A stretch of DNA of 64,000 bases, taken from Acanthosepion esculentum (Eukaryota; Mollusca; Cephalopoda; Sepiida; Sepiidae). Position 1 is the first letter of the stretch; every line of letters begins with the position of its first letter. This document shows, piece after piece, positions 22,351 through 34,265 of the stretch. A model generated the notes under the pieces. It was not told the origin of the DNA and made no database searches. It was given only the letters and a program-made list of their open reading frames with translations. The position numbers and the translations under genes are program-made. The DNA lies in assembly GCA_964036315.1 (NCBI GenBank), contig OZ038485.1, positions 74,511,048-74,575,047 of the forward strand. The letters are read 5' to 3'.

Positions 22351-23305
22351 TCTAGCACTTTTGCCGCAGCCCCTCAACCTCTGGCTTCTTACTCTCTGGG
22401 TTGAGGTGTCTACTTGGTCCTAACAGAACTTAAGGGAGTGGCTATAGGTCCCCTAAGCATCCATAGATTATTCGACCAGTCCGCTGGTTTAATCCTGCTT
22501 CCTACCCATGTTGTGATTTGTTTGATCCAGAAAGCAGTAGTGATGTCCGTCCATTCACAGTCGACTGAAGATGTAGACACGGCTGGGGAGTCTGTGCTAA
22601 GAAATTTAGAATGCAGTAAAAAAAAAAAAATTAATATCTGCAGAAAGCCGGACAAACAACTATTCAATGGTTGAATTGTTAATGTCTTTTATATAGCAGA
22701 AAAGAATAGTAGAGAAAAGAAACAGGTTACAGAAAAGAAAAGTATTTAACGTAAAAACTCATACTCTGGATTCTAAACAGAGAGAGAGTGTATGGGATTA
22801 ACTTGTTGTTAAATCGTCTCAGAACAATATATGACTCTTGCAATGGAGGGATAAAGATTTCTGTGCAGGGCTTAAAGTTATAGTGTCGTTCCTCCTCCCA
22901 ACACTTGCCCGGGCCAATTCTCTCCTCAAGAATTTTCTCCAGTCTCGCACTTTTTCAGCATAACTACGCATTTATATAGAAAAACCCGTCTGGTTATAAC
23001 TTGACCCTCGGGCCTACTACTTCGCACACAATTATCACGGGGTTCTGGCTGCTTCAACCAAAATCATGTGAATTCCAAAGGTCCTCTTAGTTTACTCAGC
23101 TCTATTTCAATTTTTAATCAATAAAAATTATTTCATCCATTTTCATTGTCTTCTGATGACCCAGATTCAATGAGTACAACTTCTGTCCTAGATCAGATTT
23201 CCCCGTCAGAAAACAAAATGCTCTGATTTAATTTCACTATTCAAATCTACTCCAATTTCAATAAAAACAAAATATACGTGTGTGTGTGTTTCCCAGACTC
23301 TGTCA
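22351..23305 (-). repeat. Errantivirus-like element, 3' LTR (955 bp)
   Basis: Direct copy of 31180-32126. On the minus strand it begins TGACAGAGTCTGG and ends GCTAGA. A TATATAAATGC sequence on the minus strand (22978-22968) is a plausible LTR TATA box. The purine tract on the internal side (minus strand GGGGAGGAAATG, 23317-23306) is the expected plus-strand primer of reverse transcription. Confidence 0.92.
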
Positions 23306-23603
23306 CATTTCCTCCCCTACCCATCTGTCATTTACTAGTAAATGACACATGAGCTTTCATATCAACAAGATATGAGAAAACCCAGTCCAACATGCTTCTG
23401 ACTAGGGGGCTACTTAAACATATGTCTCTGCCAGCATGCAAAGGTAGAGTCCTCAGTTCTTCTTAGGGCTCATTATGCCCATTTACATTTTCATTGTCCT
23501 TACGATACATATGTACATGCAACTTCCAGTTAAAGTTCACTTCCGTCTCATTACTAAAAATAAAAAAAAATTTGACTTGTTTTGTAAATCTGTCCCTCTG
23601 ATT

Positions 23604-25610
23604 TTATCTCGCCTTCACAACAGGCTTTGTCGAATCTTTTGTTGGTTCAGGTCCTTCCACGACAATTGTGGACTCTTCTTCAATATCAGTTAGGGGTCCT
23701 AATGCACTCTGGTTGGACCTACCTTGGTAAAATGCACTAACTGGAATCCCTCCTTCACTCATGCACTCCCATGCCAGTTTATTCTGCCCGGTCAACAACA
23801 CCGCATGCCTCTTCAACCACCACCAAACCAGCAAGACCATGACTATCATTAGTATAATTCCCACAACAGTCAGCCAGGTTATTATAGCAACCAAATTCTC
23901 TCTCTACCCTGAATTCGGTGTACTTATCCTATCTAACTCCGACTTCAACCGTCCAAGATCAATCTTACTGATTTGCTTTAACAGCGCCGGCATCTTTTCT
24001 AGCGGCATCTTAGGAATCTCTCTTACAATGGGTTCCCACAATCCCATCCATCCACTGGCATTCGTTCCTACCAGCTCTAACAAAGCCTCATTTACTTCAA
24101 ACCTCTCTTCTGCTTTATAGTAGGGAGGTAAAGAGATAGATGGACCATGAGCTCCACAACCAATGGGTAGCTCTACAAAAAACAAAGGGGGAATAATTCT
24201 TATTATAGTGGTGGGCTTCCCTTCACTTCACACACCTTAGATAATTCGATCACTTCTTGTGTGGCCCTCACCCAAATTCCGTCAGAGACACTGGTTGCTT
24301 TAGGTAACATTACACTAGCCAACACCTCTACCTGACAATGATCTCTAATTCCCTTCTTATTTTTCTTAAATAAATCTAGTACACACAGATTATGACTACC
24401 TGTCATGTAAATTGGACTTACAGACCCACAGGTACCTAAGACATCATTCTTGCATTTTTCTGCTTCTCCCTTTGTTAATAGCATAAACTCTGTCCTGGCT
24501 AGGTTTAGGGCAACAAATTCTGTCTCTACCTTGTACCTAGCCACCGCTCCTATCTCCAGCCTTAGTTTTGGATAGGGAAGGGGTAGATTCATCACCTGAT
24601 AAATTTCAGAGGTACTATCTCTGTCCAGTAATGGAGCTGACACTGGCACTAGCAATTTATCATCTTCCAACAAGGTAGTACATTCCAAGGCACTATAATA
24701 CCTCCATAACTGCTGGGTGGGGTCTACAGGCAATCTAAGATGATGGGGTAGTTTGGCTTGTATCTCCAGTAGTACTTCCCTTAATCGTTCCGGCGTTATT
24801 ATACTCGGAGACAGGTGTCCCAGTGACAGCATGTCTAATTGTGCTCCACATGCTCTAACACCGTTAAAGAGTGACTTGTTTGACGTACCTTACTCATTAT
24901 AGCTAATAACTGAAAATACCTTTGCAAAAACCCCTCTAATTTCTGTAATTCAGTTGTTATAGATGTGGTTACATTTATCACTTCTTTTCTAAAAACCTGT
25001 AGGTGAGAAATCAACCAATTGATACTCCCTCTATTCTTAGCCAATTCCAGCCTAATAACATTGAGTATAGATACACTCTCTCTAACCAACTGAGCCATTG
25101 CTTGTTGTCTCTATTCTACCACCTTTAATTTCCTCTTAATTACTCTCACTTCGCCTTGGGAGACTGTACCAAACAACACGCTTAATGCCTTTCCCATTAT
25201 AGGTAATACTGCCCTCTTTTGCCTGGTCCGTAACAACTTTATTCCTTTCAAATAGTAACCCTATCCTTCCATTTTCTCTCAAGTATTAGGGATTCTTGAG
25301 CTAAGGGGTATAATATACGGTGTTATTCCGGAGTCTGTAAATAGTCTCTGGCGACTTGGGTCCTGGCTGTATCTAGTTTGTCCACTTCGGTCTCCAACTG
25401 ACCCAGTAACTTATCATACGGCTACAGGTCTATCACCAAAGTTATCAACCACTTTGATCTAGTTATAATCACTTCACTAGTTTTCTTAAATACAGTATTC
25501 TCACTGTGTTCCCAGGTATTAGCTACCACAACTAGCATCGTCAGTACCACGAGCCTCCTCTCGTCCATGTCTGGAAGGAGATGGGGAGAATAATTCGTCT
25601 TAATCAATCT
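23604..25610 (-). pseudogene. Envelope-like (F-type) glycoprotein gene, broken
   Basis: Third gene of the element, in minus-strand blocks with frame changes and stops. Order: a start region with hydrophobic signal-peptide-like MDERRLVVLTMLVVV (about 25568-25520); a basic R-T-R-Q-K-R site (25230-25213) followed by a mildly hydrophobic stretch, the layout of a furin-type cleavage before a fusion peptide; a helical region with heptad-like hydrophobics (25098-24835); a Cys-containing ectodomain block (24832-24203); a block ending at 23904; and a transmembrane segment of about 25 residues from 23888, with a cytoplasmic tail to 23604. This layout resembles errantiviral and baculoviral F-type fusion proteins. 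Breaks seen: an in-frame TAG between the cleavage site and the helical block, and frame changes near 24835, 24195 and 23900. Confidence 0.8.
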
Positions 25611-25786
25611 CTTATTATTTTTATCGGGTGGTTACATCTTAGAGCGATACCTCAAGCACTGACCCACACCACCACCAGCGCCGTGCATGCATGGAGCCCG
25701 TCTACACAGTTCACCAGCACCGATGATAAATGCACAGTTAGTCCCAGACCATCACTCATTCACCACAGCCACTGTACTGGTTTCAC

Positions 25787-26230
25787 TTAGTCTTTGGGCT
25801 CAAGCTGCACCGCCCTCCCCCTTAATCGCAGTTTTAGTGGTAATTCCTCATTAACACTAGGTGCTTTTTCAGCCCACAATTTACTCTGCAATTGAGCTAA
25901 CGGAATTTCATCCTCTTCTTCCCATTCACTCAGTTTTTCTTCTTCCCTAAGGTTAGGCTCAATCCCTGTTTCCTCAGAATGTCCCGCTGGGGTCCGATTT
26001 ACCTCCCACAGTCTTCGAAAGGTAGTTGGGCTAATTTCAATCTCCTCACTCCCTTCACTTCCACTCTCAGTCTCTAACCCTTCAGGTTCTACCAACGTAG
26101 TTTTCCGCAGCCTTTTCTGTTGAGTTTTTGTTTTGGCTACTTTCCATTCTCCTATTTCAGCTCTCTTTACCTATCCGGTTAATTGGTTCCAGATCACAAA
26201 GGAAACCGGAACTGTCTGCTCCACAATCCT
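25787..26230 (-). pseudogene. Acidic C-terminal extension between integrase and env
   Basis: A 102-codon minus-strand frame (26095-25787) is rich in Glu and Asp (for example ESGSEGSEEIEISP and SEWEEEDEIPLAQLQSKLW). It lies where errantivirus-like pol ends and env begins. It may be a tail of Pol or a separate short product; I recognise no domain. Confidence 0.5.
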
Positions 26231-27400
26231 CTAATATAGACTCCATCTCTGGTCCAATTTACCTTCTCTCATGTGTATTTTATAATACACTGGATCACCT
26301 ATCTGGAAGGAAACTTCTTCTCTATTTTTATTTACCCTATCGTTTTGCCTTTTCTGGGCTCTTTGAATCCTCCTCCTCACCTGCATAAAGATTTTATTCT
26401 GTTGTTCTGAAACTATTTGGTGATGATCCTCTCCTAAATACTTCCTCCTAGGTCGTAACAGATTGTCTATAGGTAAGACTACATCCCTGCCATATATCAA
26501 GTAATAAGGGGAAAATTTGTTGTCTCATTCATCGAGAATCTCACAGCTGCTAACACTTGGATTACAAATGAATCCCAATTTTCCCTATTATCCTCTGTTA
26601 GTTTAGCTAACACATCAGCAAGGGTCTTATGAAATCTCTCTGCCTTAGCATTACTTTGGGGGTGATATGGAGAGGTGCTTATTTGCTGTATGTTTAATTC
26701 TCCCAACGTCTCTTTTATAATCTGATTCACATTCTCCGATCCATTATCAATAACCAACTGTTCAGGGGCCCCATACCTAGGGAATATTTCATTCAGTATT
26801 ACATCTGACACCGTTTGTGCCTTCTTATCCCATATGGCAAATGCCTCAGGCTAATTCATCAGCCAGTCCGCAAAATTCACTATGTAAAGATTACCTCTAT
26901 GTGTTTCTCCATAGGGCCCGGAAATATCCATGCTTACTTTCTGAAATGGATAATTCGGAACATCCATTTCTAATACTGGGGCAACCCTACTCCTTTGACT
27001 CTGTACTTGGCATGTTACACATTTTATTTTACATGGTTCACAACATCATTAAACAACTTAGGCCAGTAGTAATTTCTCATTATTAATCCATACATCTTAT
27101 CAATTCCCAGGTGTCCTAACCTCCTATGGCACTGGTCTAGAATTTCAGCTCTCAACTTCTCAGGTATCACCATTTTTAAACTTACTTCCTCATCTCTTCC
27201 TGAAAGGTAATACAACACGCCATCGTGCAACATATATTTGGAGGTACGCCCTGCCTCTACCCTGGACCTGATAGTTGCTATCTCACTATCCTCTTGGTTT
27301 TGCCTAATAATATCTCTCCAGTGGGGGTCGGACACAATCTCCGTTTCACTCATTTCCTGATCTTCCAAACCAAGTCACTCCTTCAATGCCTGTGAATTGA
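26231..27400 (-). pseudogene. Errantivirus-like integrase
   Basis: Minus-strand blocks in gypsy integrase order. HRRLGHLGIDKMYGLI and YYWPKLFNDV (about 27115-27035) are the His pair of the zinc-binding domain. VIDNGSENVNQII (about 26755-26715) holds the second catalytic Asp. HPQSNAKAERFHKTLADVL (about 26665-26610) holds the catalytic Glu. LLRPRRKYLGEDH and GDPVYYK lie in the C-terminal part. The core start is in a different frame, and a break lies near 26500. Confidence 0.88.
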
Positions 27401-28000
27401 TCACATTAATTTGGAATGCTTTATCATCCACACCCGGCTCCAACCTGACAGATTCGGTCTCTAATTGCCTCGGAATCGTCGATAACATGTCAGCACAGGT
27501 ATTATCCTTCCCTGCCAAATATTCTATTCTGCACTTAACTTCAATGCCCACTGTTATATTTTCTTATTCGTCCACTCCGCCTCTAACAAATATTTGAAGG
27601 GTTTGTGATCTGTTTTAACGGTAAACACAGCCCTACTCAAATAATAATCTAATTTCTGCACAGTATACAGAATGGTGAACACCTCTTTTTCTATTACTGG
27701 CCACCTTTGCTGAGTTTCGGAGAGCCAAGGAGACAGAAAATAGATTGGCACACCCAGTACTGGTTCATCCTTATCGAGACGTGGTTGTGTAAGAAGCGCC
27801 CCAATGAACTTATCGGTAGCATTGGTGGCACCATGGGCTTACTCAGGTCTGGTTAGGCCAACAGGGGTACAGCTGTCAGCTGGTTCTTTAGAGCCTCGAA
27901 TGCACGCTGACAATCCTTGGTCCACTTAAACCTAGCATGCTTCTTAGAGCTATTAGAGGATCTGCTAGCCGACTAAATGCTGGTACGAGGCTCCAATAAA
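27400..28000 (-). pseudogene. Errantivirus-like RNase H
   Basis: Minus-strand 27751-27554 reads YFLSPWLSETQQRWPVIEKE, then YYLSRAVFTVKTDHKPFKYL, the typical gypsy RNase H (Glu of 'EKE', Asp-His of 'TDHKPF'). The start of the domain (about 27760-28000) is out of frame. Confidence 0.85.
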
Positions 28001-28004
28001 TTCC

Positions 28005-28725
28005 CTAATCTTTCTTACAGTCTTCGGTGCGAGCATGGCCCTTATAACATCTACTTTGTTTAAATCCATTTTTTATTCCTTCTTTGTTTATGATAAACCC
28101 TAAGTACTTTGTCTCTTCTTTCATAAACTGACACTTTGATAATTTTAACTTTAATCCATGTTCTCCTAACCTATCGGACACCTTCTGCAGATGTTCAAAA
28201 TGCTCCTCTGGTGATTTTGAAAACACCATGATGTCATCTAGATACGCCATGGCAAATGACTCAGTGCCATTCAATATGATGGGCATTAATTGACTAAATA
28301 CACCCGGGGGCTTTGCTAACCCAAACGGCATAACTCTAAAATTGAAAAGACCCATGTGGCAGGTAAAAGCGGTCTTTTCCTGATGCCTTTTTGCTAAGTG
28401 CTACCTTCCAATATCTCAACCTCATATCCAAGGTGGAAAAACATTTAAACTTTCCTAAAAGAGCTAGAATATCATCCATCAAGGGGAGGGGCACTGTCAG
28501 CAGTTTCATAATGGTATTTAATTGATGAAAATCCACACAAAACCTATGCCCTCCATCCTTCTTTTCAACAATCACTATTGGAAAACTCCAGGGGGATTTG
28601 GATCTTTCTATTATCTCTGATTCCATCATTTCATTCACTGCATCCTCTACTAATTTTCTTTTGTGAATTGGGGTCCTATACATTCTTAATTTAATAGGTG
28701 GGTGATTACTCATGTCTATCTTCAT
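28005..28725 (-). pseudogene. Errantivirus-like reverse transcriptase
   Basis: Two minus-strand frames overlapping near 28345. The first has RTPIHKRKLVEDAVNEM, FPIVIVEKKDGGHRFCVDFH and FSTLDM (first catalytic Asp). The second has FRVMPFGLAKPPGVFSQLM and the catalytic YLDDIMVFS (YLDD at 28244-28233), then KLSKCQFMKEETKYLGFIIN. All core RT motifs are visible, but one frameshift separates them. Confidence 0.92.
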
Positions 28726-29797
28726 TTCAATTGTCTCTCTGTCTGTCCCAGTTCCTTATCAGTAATGGCTATTACCTCTTGATTACCGTTCAGCAACCCC
28801 ATCAATTTCCTCCTATAACGCTCAGGAGCTGTTATATCTTCATCCTTTATTTCATTCCTACCTGCCTTATTCCCAGGCCTATTCTCATTCCGTACTCTCA
28901 ACTGTTCGACTTCTCTTACTGGGCACGCCTGTGCCAGCTCCTCTCCCTGCTTTATTTTAATAGTTTTATTGGCAGTTTTGATTAATAGTAATGGAACGGT
29001 CCCCGACCTCTTCACCAACGAATCACACAGGATTATTTCCCCATCACTATTATCATACCTATCAGTACGGACCATTTGGTACAGGTCACTGCTCAGCACT
29101 CCTTCTGTTATAATCTTGCCCTCCCAGATACAGTAGTCTTAGGGGGAAGCTTTATATCTGCCTGGGCCACCACTGGCAATTGTTCATAATTATCCTCTCC
29201 CATCAATATCCCTACCCCGTCCAATGTTAGGGTGGTGGGGTCAAAACAGATCTGTGGCTTATTCTGCCTAAGCCAGTCACTCCCCAAAATTAGCTTGCCA
29301 CACAAGTCGGGTGTCACGTAAACCTTAAGTTTACTTCTGGTTCTTGCCAACTGGGAAGGTAGCCACATCATACCCTCTATCCTCATCCTGCTACTATCAG
29401 CCTGACTTAGTAATAGATCAATCGGACTAAGCTTCGTTTTCAGTCCCAACTGTCTAAAAACCTTGGAGCTAACCAATGACACTGAAGCTCCAGTATTGAC
29501 AAGGGCTTTCACCTTCTTGTCACCTAGCAACACACTACAGGTGAAGTCTGGCCCTTCCTTCAGCAAACAGTGTACCTGTGCCTTTCTCCTTCCTATATGT
29601 CCTCTCCCTTCCTCCCGCTTTCTCAACAACCAAGACATGGGAGTCAGTGACAGGAGTTCACCTTTTTCTAGGGGCTCTAATTTCTGTCTAGGGGCCATCC
29701 TGGGTGGGGTAGAGCTCAGATGACTCTCTTTTCTCGGACTAGCAACCCATTTCTCCCCTCCATTCGAGTTAGGGTTGTTCTGTTCGGTGTGGTCCAT
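28722..29797 (-). pseudogene. Errantivirus-like protease region with NTG active site
   Basis: A 229-codon minus-strand frame (29797-29108), then a 125-codon frame (29099-28722). Retropepsin landmarks are present: GDKKVKALVNTGASVSLVSS and later LILGSDWLRQ. The active-site triplet, normally Asp-Thr-Gly, is Asn-Thr-Gly here (Asn codon at 29497-29495 on the minus strand). That change alone should abolish aspartic protease activity. The rest of the fold is well kept, so this is probably a late lesion. Confidence 0.85.
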
Positions 29798-30010
29798 CTT
29801 TTTCCTGCGAGGACAGGTTCATCTCAGTGATCCACTCCTCCACAGCACCAACACCTTTGCTCCTTACAACTGGCCGAAAAGTGCCCGACCACACCACATG
29901 TCCAGCAACTCAGAGGTCTTACTTGCACTGGAGCCACCCTGTCTCTTACTTTTCAGCATTTCCCAAGCCCTTTTCCTTCTCGGTAGGAGGCACCAGCATA
30001 TTAACTCTCT

Positions 30011-30947
30011 TTATCCCCAGTTTACGATCTCCCTCTGTGCTGTACACCACCGAGCCTTGTGCCCGAACTTGCCACAAGTCGTGCAGTCCATCCCCAAAGA
30101 CCTTGGATCGCCTCCATAGTTTGTCGGACAGTCGCGGACCCGAAACCCACCATACTTGCAAGTCCAGCACACCAGCCCATATCGGCCCGGTGTGGGCTTG
30201 TGAAACCCATAATGCAGATCCCAGGCTCTCCTATTGGGAACTGCCTCAGCCTTCCAGTCATCTTCCACCTCTTCTTTCGGGCCCCGTATCTGGATCCGCT
30301 CCCAGTCCTTCTTTTTCATCACTACTTTCCCAGAATTGGGGGGGTTCCTACCTACATCCCCTCTTATTCTATCCCAGAGTCGTTTGCTGGTCCGAGCCAC
30401 CTCTATGGCTGCGGCCAGGCTGACCGGTCCCCCCTTCAGAACATCACCCCTCAGGTCCGTGTCATTCAGCGCGTCCACATACACATTGGCCGACAAGGCC
30501 TGAATAGGACCACTGTCCCGAGTCACCAACTCTGGAAAAGCTAACGCTGCTAGCCCCACAATTCTTTCCTCCAATTCCTCATTAGTCTCTTCTTCTTGTT
30601 GCTGCAGCCGGAATAATTTTCTGACTTCCTCAATGGCCATACGCTCATTTGTGTATTGCCGCACCAGAGCGGATTTAAGCTCGGTCCACGTCAGGGCCGG
30701 GTTTTCTTTGTACCACCCCCCTATGAACTTGGACACCTGCCCCACTGTAAGCTAGGAGCACCATTTCTTGGTCAAAGAGGATCACCTGCTTCTTCTGAAT
30801 GGACAGAATCCATTCATGCAGGTCTACAAGGTTTCCTTTATAAGTAGGTAGCTTCATGCTACCTATCAGCCTCCTGAAACCCATCGATATTTTGGGGACT
30901 CCCATGTCCCCAACGTCATCTGTGGCGTCTGATCCTGCTACACTCAT
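30011..30947 (-). pseudogene. Errantivirus-like Gag with two zinc knuckles
   Basis: Minus-strand frame 30947-30675 opens gag (PKISMGFRRLIGSMKLPTYK, LHEWILSIQKKQ). After a frameshift near 30740-30700 a 244-codon frame (30745-30011) carries the rest: WYKENPALTWTELKSALVRQ, NERMAIEEVRKLFRLQQ, and two C-terminal Cys-rich motifs, CWTCKYGGFRVRDC (knuckle-like but lacking the His) and CTTCGKFGHKARWC (CCHC). The element's leader lies upstream at 30948-31179. Confidence 0.85.
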
Positions 30948-31126
30948 CCTAGCATCTTGTCAACTACCACTTTTCCATGCGAAGAGAGACCAACGACAAA
31001 ACGAAAGGAAAAATACTTAACACGGCAGTGGCGCTTCAAGTGCGCACAAAGTCAACAGTCAAAACAAATCAACAATATTACTGGCAGATCTAAGTGCAAT
31101 GAGCGAACAAAGGAAACCAAAAAATG

Positions 31127-31135
31127 ACTTACCTG
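31127..31135 (-). promoter_or_regulatory. Consensus splice donor in proviral leader
   Basis: The minus strand reads CAGGTAAGT here, a perfect eukaryotic 5' splice site, about 45 bases inside the 5' LTR and before gag. Errantiviral env is expressed from a spliced subgenomic RNA that uses a leader donor, so this is a good candidate donor for the env message. The acceptor was not identified. Confidence 0.5.
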
Positions 31136-31179
31136 AGGTCTGCCACTCTGTGTTTTGTTTCTTTTTCCTCCTCCATCAG

Positions 31180-32126
31180 TCTAGCACTTTTGCCCCAGCC
31201 CCTCAACCTCCGGCTTCTTACTCTCTGGGTTGAGGTGTCTACTCGGTCCTAACAGAACTTAAGGGAGTGGCCATAGGTTCCCTGAGCATCCATAGATTAT
31301 TTGACCGTTCCGATGGTTTAATCCTACTTCCTAACCCCTATTGTGATTTGTTTGATCCAGAAAGCAGAAATGATGTCCGTCCATTCACGGTCGACTAAAG
31401 ATGTAGACACGGCTGGGGAGTCTGTGTTAAGAAATTTAGAATGTAGCAAAAAAAAAAAAAAATTAATATCTGCAGAAAGCCGGACAAACAACTATTCAAT
31501 AGTTGAATTATTAATATATTTTATATAGCAGAAAAGAATAGTAGAGAAAAGAAACAGGTTACAGAAAAGAAAAGTATTTAATGTAAAAACTCATACTCTG
31601 GATTCTAGACAGAGAGTGTATGGGATTAACTTGTTGTTAAATCATCTCAGATCAATATATCACTCTTGCAATGGAGGGATAAAGATTTCTATGCGGAGCT
31701 TAAAGTTATAGAGTTGTTCCACCTCCCAATGCTTGCCCGGGCCAATTCTCTCAAGAATTTTCTCCAGTCTCGCACTTTTTCAGCATAACTATGCATTTAT
31801 ATAGAAAAACCTGTCTGGTTATAACTTGACCCTCGGACCTACTACTTCACACACAATTATCACAGGGTTCTGGTTGCTTCAACCAGAATCATGTGAATCC
31901 TCCTAGCTTACTCAGCTCTATTTCATTTTTTAATCGATAAAAATTATTTCATCCATTTTCATTGTCTTCTGATGACCCAGATTCAATGAGTACAACTTCT
32001 GCCCTAGATCAGATTTCCCCGTCAGAAAACAAAATGCTCTGATTTAATTTCACTATTCAAATCTACTCCAATTTCAATAAAAAAAAATATACGTGTATGT
32101 GTGTTTCCCAGACTCTCTCTCTCTCA
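31180..32126 (-). repeat. Errantivirus-like element, 5' LTR (947 bp)
   Basis: Direct copy of 22351-23305. On the minus strand it starts TGAGAGAGAGAGAGTCTGG, with a longer GA run than the other LTR, and ends GCTAGA. The TATATAAATGC box is at 31803-31793 on the minus strand. Confidence 0.92.
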
Positions 32127-32130
32127 GTTC

Positions 32131-34265
32131 ATATATTTTTATAACCTTGTAAATACAAAATTAATATTGTAAATAAACAATTTAACGCCCTAAATACTGT
32201 GTAATATTTTTGTTGCTATTAAAATTCTAAACATTGTTTTAAAACAAATATTGTTGAAGGAGTATACAGTAAGAGCTGTGTCAAGAAAAAAGCCATCAAT
32301 GACACTTCATTTTTTTTTTAACAAGTGATTATTGTTATGCTGACTTATTTTGTCAGAAATATATGATTTTATGATTTTCAAAGTATAAAAAATTTGACTC
32401 TTAAAAATGTGTTAGCAGCAGGGTTAGACTTAATGTATTGTACACATCATTTTACAATAGCAAAAAATATGAGATTAAATTTTTTTAATCTAATTATGAA
32501 ATTAATTTTAGATAACATTCTTAAATGATTTCATTAATTTTGTAGTATAAAATATCACATCTGTTCGTATTTATATTTTTTAATGATAAACTAAAATTCA
32601 GCATAATTTCTTTTAATACTTTTTAGAAAGAAAAATACAAATTACTCATGAAAAATTAAATTTTATCAATGTGTTGTTATTAATAACAATATCATAGATA
32701 AAAAAAATATTAAATTAACTTTATGTAACAAATAATAGAATTTTTTTTTTAAATTTTCAGTGTAAAAATGAAAAATCTTCAAATGCCCGTTGAAAATTAA
32801 ACATAAAATAAAATTAACTTTCTTGGAAGAGACTTTTTGTCATATTTGTAAAAAGAAAATGTGATTAATAAATGAATTCTTTAAATCAAGTAAAATTAAA
32901 ATGTTACATTTTGGTATAAGAAGCATGGTAAAAATTCAATATACCTTTTTCATTTGTTAGAAAACAGAAATACAGTTTATGCAAAAATAAAGTTAATCAT
33001 TAGTGTATTTGCTTATATGAAAAAATACAGGGAAGAATATTCAATTAACTTTAAGGAAAAAATGTTAACTTCCACGTAACAAGATCAATTTTCCTAAAAA
33101 AGATTTTTTATTTTTCCATATAAACATAAAATATGACAAATCCCAAAGAAATAAAATAAATCTACTTCAATCACTTTCACATCACTATAATAGAGCTTCC
33201 CTGTGCCTTTTCTATAAATATTTTCATAGTAATTGTTCTGATGAGCTTTCCTCTTTGAAACTTTGACTTTACAAATTAGAGTTCAGTACTAGATTGGCAG
33301 CTAGGTTTCATTTTACAGTTGAAATAGCTTGTTGTAACTATAAGTTCATTGCTGACAGTTTATTCTCTCACACGTCTTGTTTGTGGAACTCTTCTGGCAT
33401 CTTGCTTTCCGGTCAACTTTGATGTCAACTTTTATCTTTTTGTCTTAATTCCAGTTCTTTTATTTTTCTCTCTCCTTAATGTTTTCTTTTACTCATTCTT
33501 TCATACTCACAGACTCAGCAACTCTTTGCATCTTAGTGGCTTTGCCTTGCTTGGGAGGGAATGATTTAAAAAAAAAAAAAAATTAAAATCTTACTTCAGT
33601 TGAATAAGCTAAAGTTATTCCAAATGCAAAAAGGAAAGATTTCTTAAGCCAAATACAAACTACTGCAAAGCCAAACTGAAACTAAAAACCTTTGTTCCCA
33701 GTGGAACAATGAGATTTAAAATAGGCCTCCAGTTCAGGTTGTGATTTGCACTAAGACTTTGCTTTTAATAAAGAATGCTATAGGTCAAAGCAGTACTTCT
33801 TGTTCACTTGGTCACTTTCTAGAAATCACTGATTATTATTTGTCTGCTTGTGCCAAAAATATGAGATGTCATTTCATTTCTGTTTTCAGACTGGAAGCTG
33901 CTCTTAATATTCTCATAATGTCTGAAAGAGAAGTGAGAATATTAAAATTCGGTACATTATTATCTCTTTATGACCAGCTAAAGGTGTGTCCTGAGGCATC
34001 CTCTATGTGTGAGTCTGTTATATAGTCCAACATAAAACTGTGGACAAAACATAGTAATACAAGGTGTAATAAACTTTGATTCAAATGATAGCACACCTTT
34101 TATGATATGACTGTAGAACTTCCAAAGTTGGTAGTCCATGAATTCATTATCAATTTTGAAAATTGGGATAGCAAAAAATGTCATCTCATTACATCGCAAA
34201 AATAATTGACTGAAAAACACAAGTACCAGTGCATAGGTATTTCTTTTCCACTTTTGGAATGGTAT
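32131..34265 (+). other. NSF intron 1 continued: nothing recognised
   Basis: AT-rich intronic DNA. Short ORFs at 33349-33564 and 33741-34025 have no recognisable motif. Sequence just before 34265 may belong to the mariner copy that follows. Confidence 0.4.

Larger units (their letters stand above)
22347..32130 (-). mobile_element. Env-bearing Ty3/gypsy (errantivirus-like) provirus, inactivated
   Basis: A full-length minus-strand element of about 9.8 kb: 5' LTR (31180-32126), leader, gag, protease, RT, RNase H, integrase, a third envelope-like gene, a purine-rich tract and 3' LTR (22351-23305). The 4-bp sequence GTTC directly flanks both ends (22347-22350 and 32127-32130) and is the likely target duplication. 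The LTRs are very similar, differing at scattered sites and by a GA-repeat expansion, so the insertion is fairly recent compared with the CsRn1 element. All genes nevertheless carry stops, frameshifts or active-site changes. The gene order with a baculovirus-F-like third gene is that of errantivirus-type gypsy elements. Confidence 0.93.

Noticed and set aside
23761..24120. + strand 119-residue ORF
   Set aside because: Antisense of the envelope-like gene; no motif of its own.
29775..30544. Long + strand ORFs of up to 198 residues
   Set aside because: They are antisense shadows of the minus-strand gag and protease of the env-bearing element; Ser/Pro/His-rich composition reflects the opposite strand.
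22347..32130. An active endogenous virus
   Set aside because: Every gene has stops, frameshifts or an altered active site in this copy.
33349..34025. Two + strand ORFs (71 and 94 residues) as small genes
   Set aside because: No motif, no splice-site support, and composition like the surrounding AT-rich intron.
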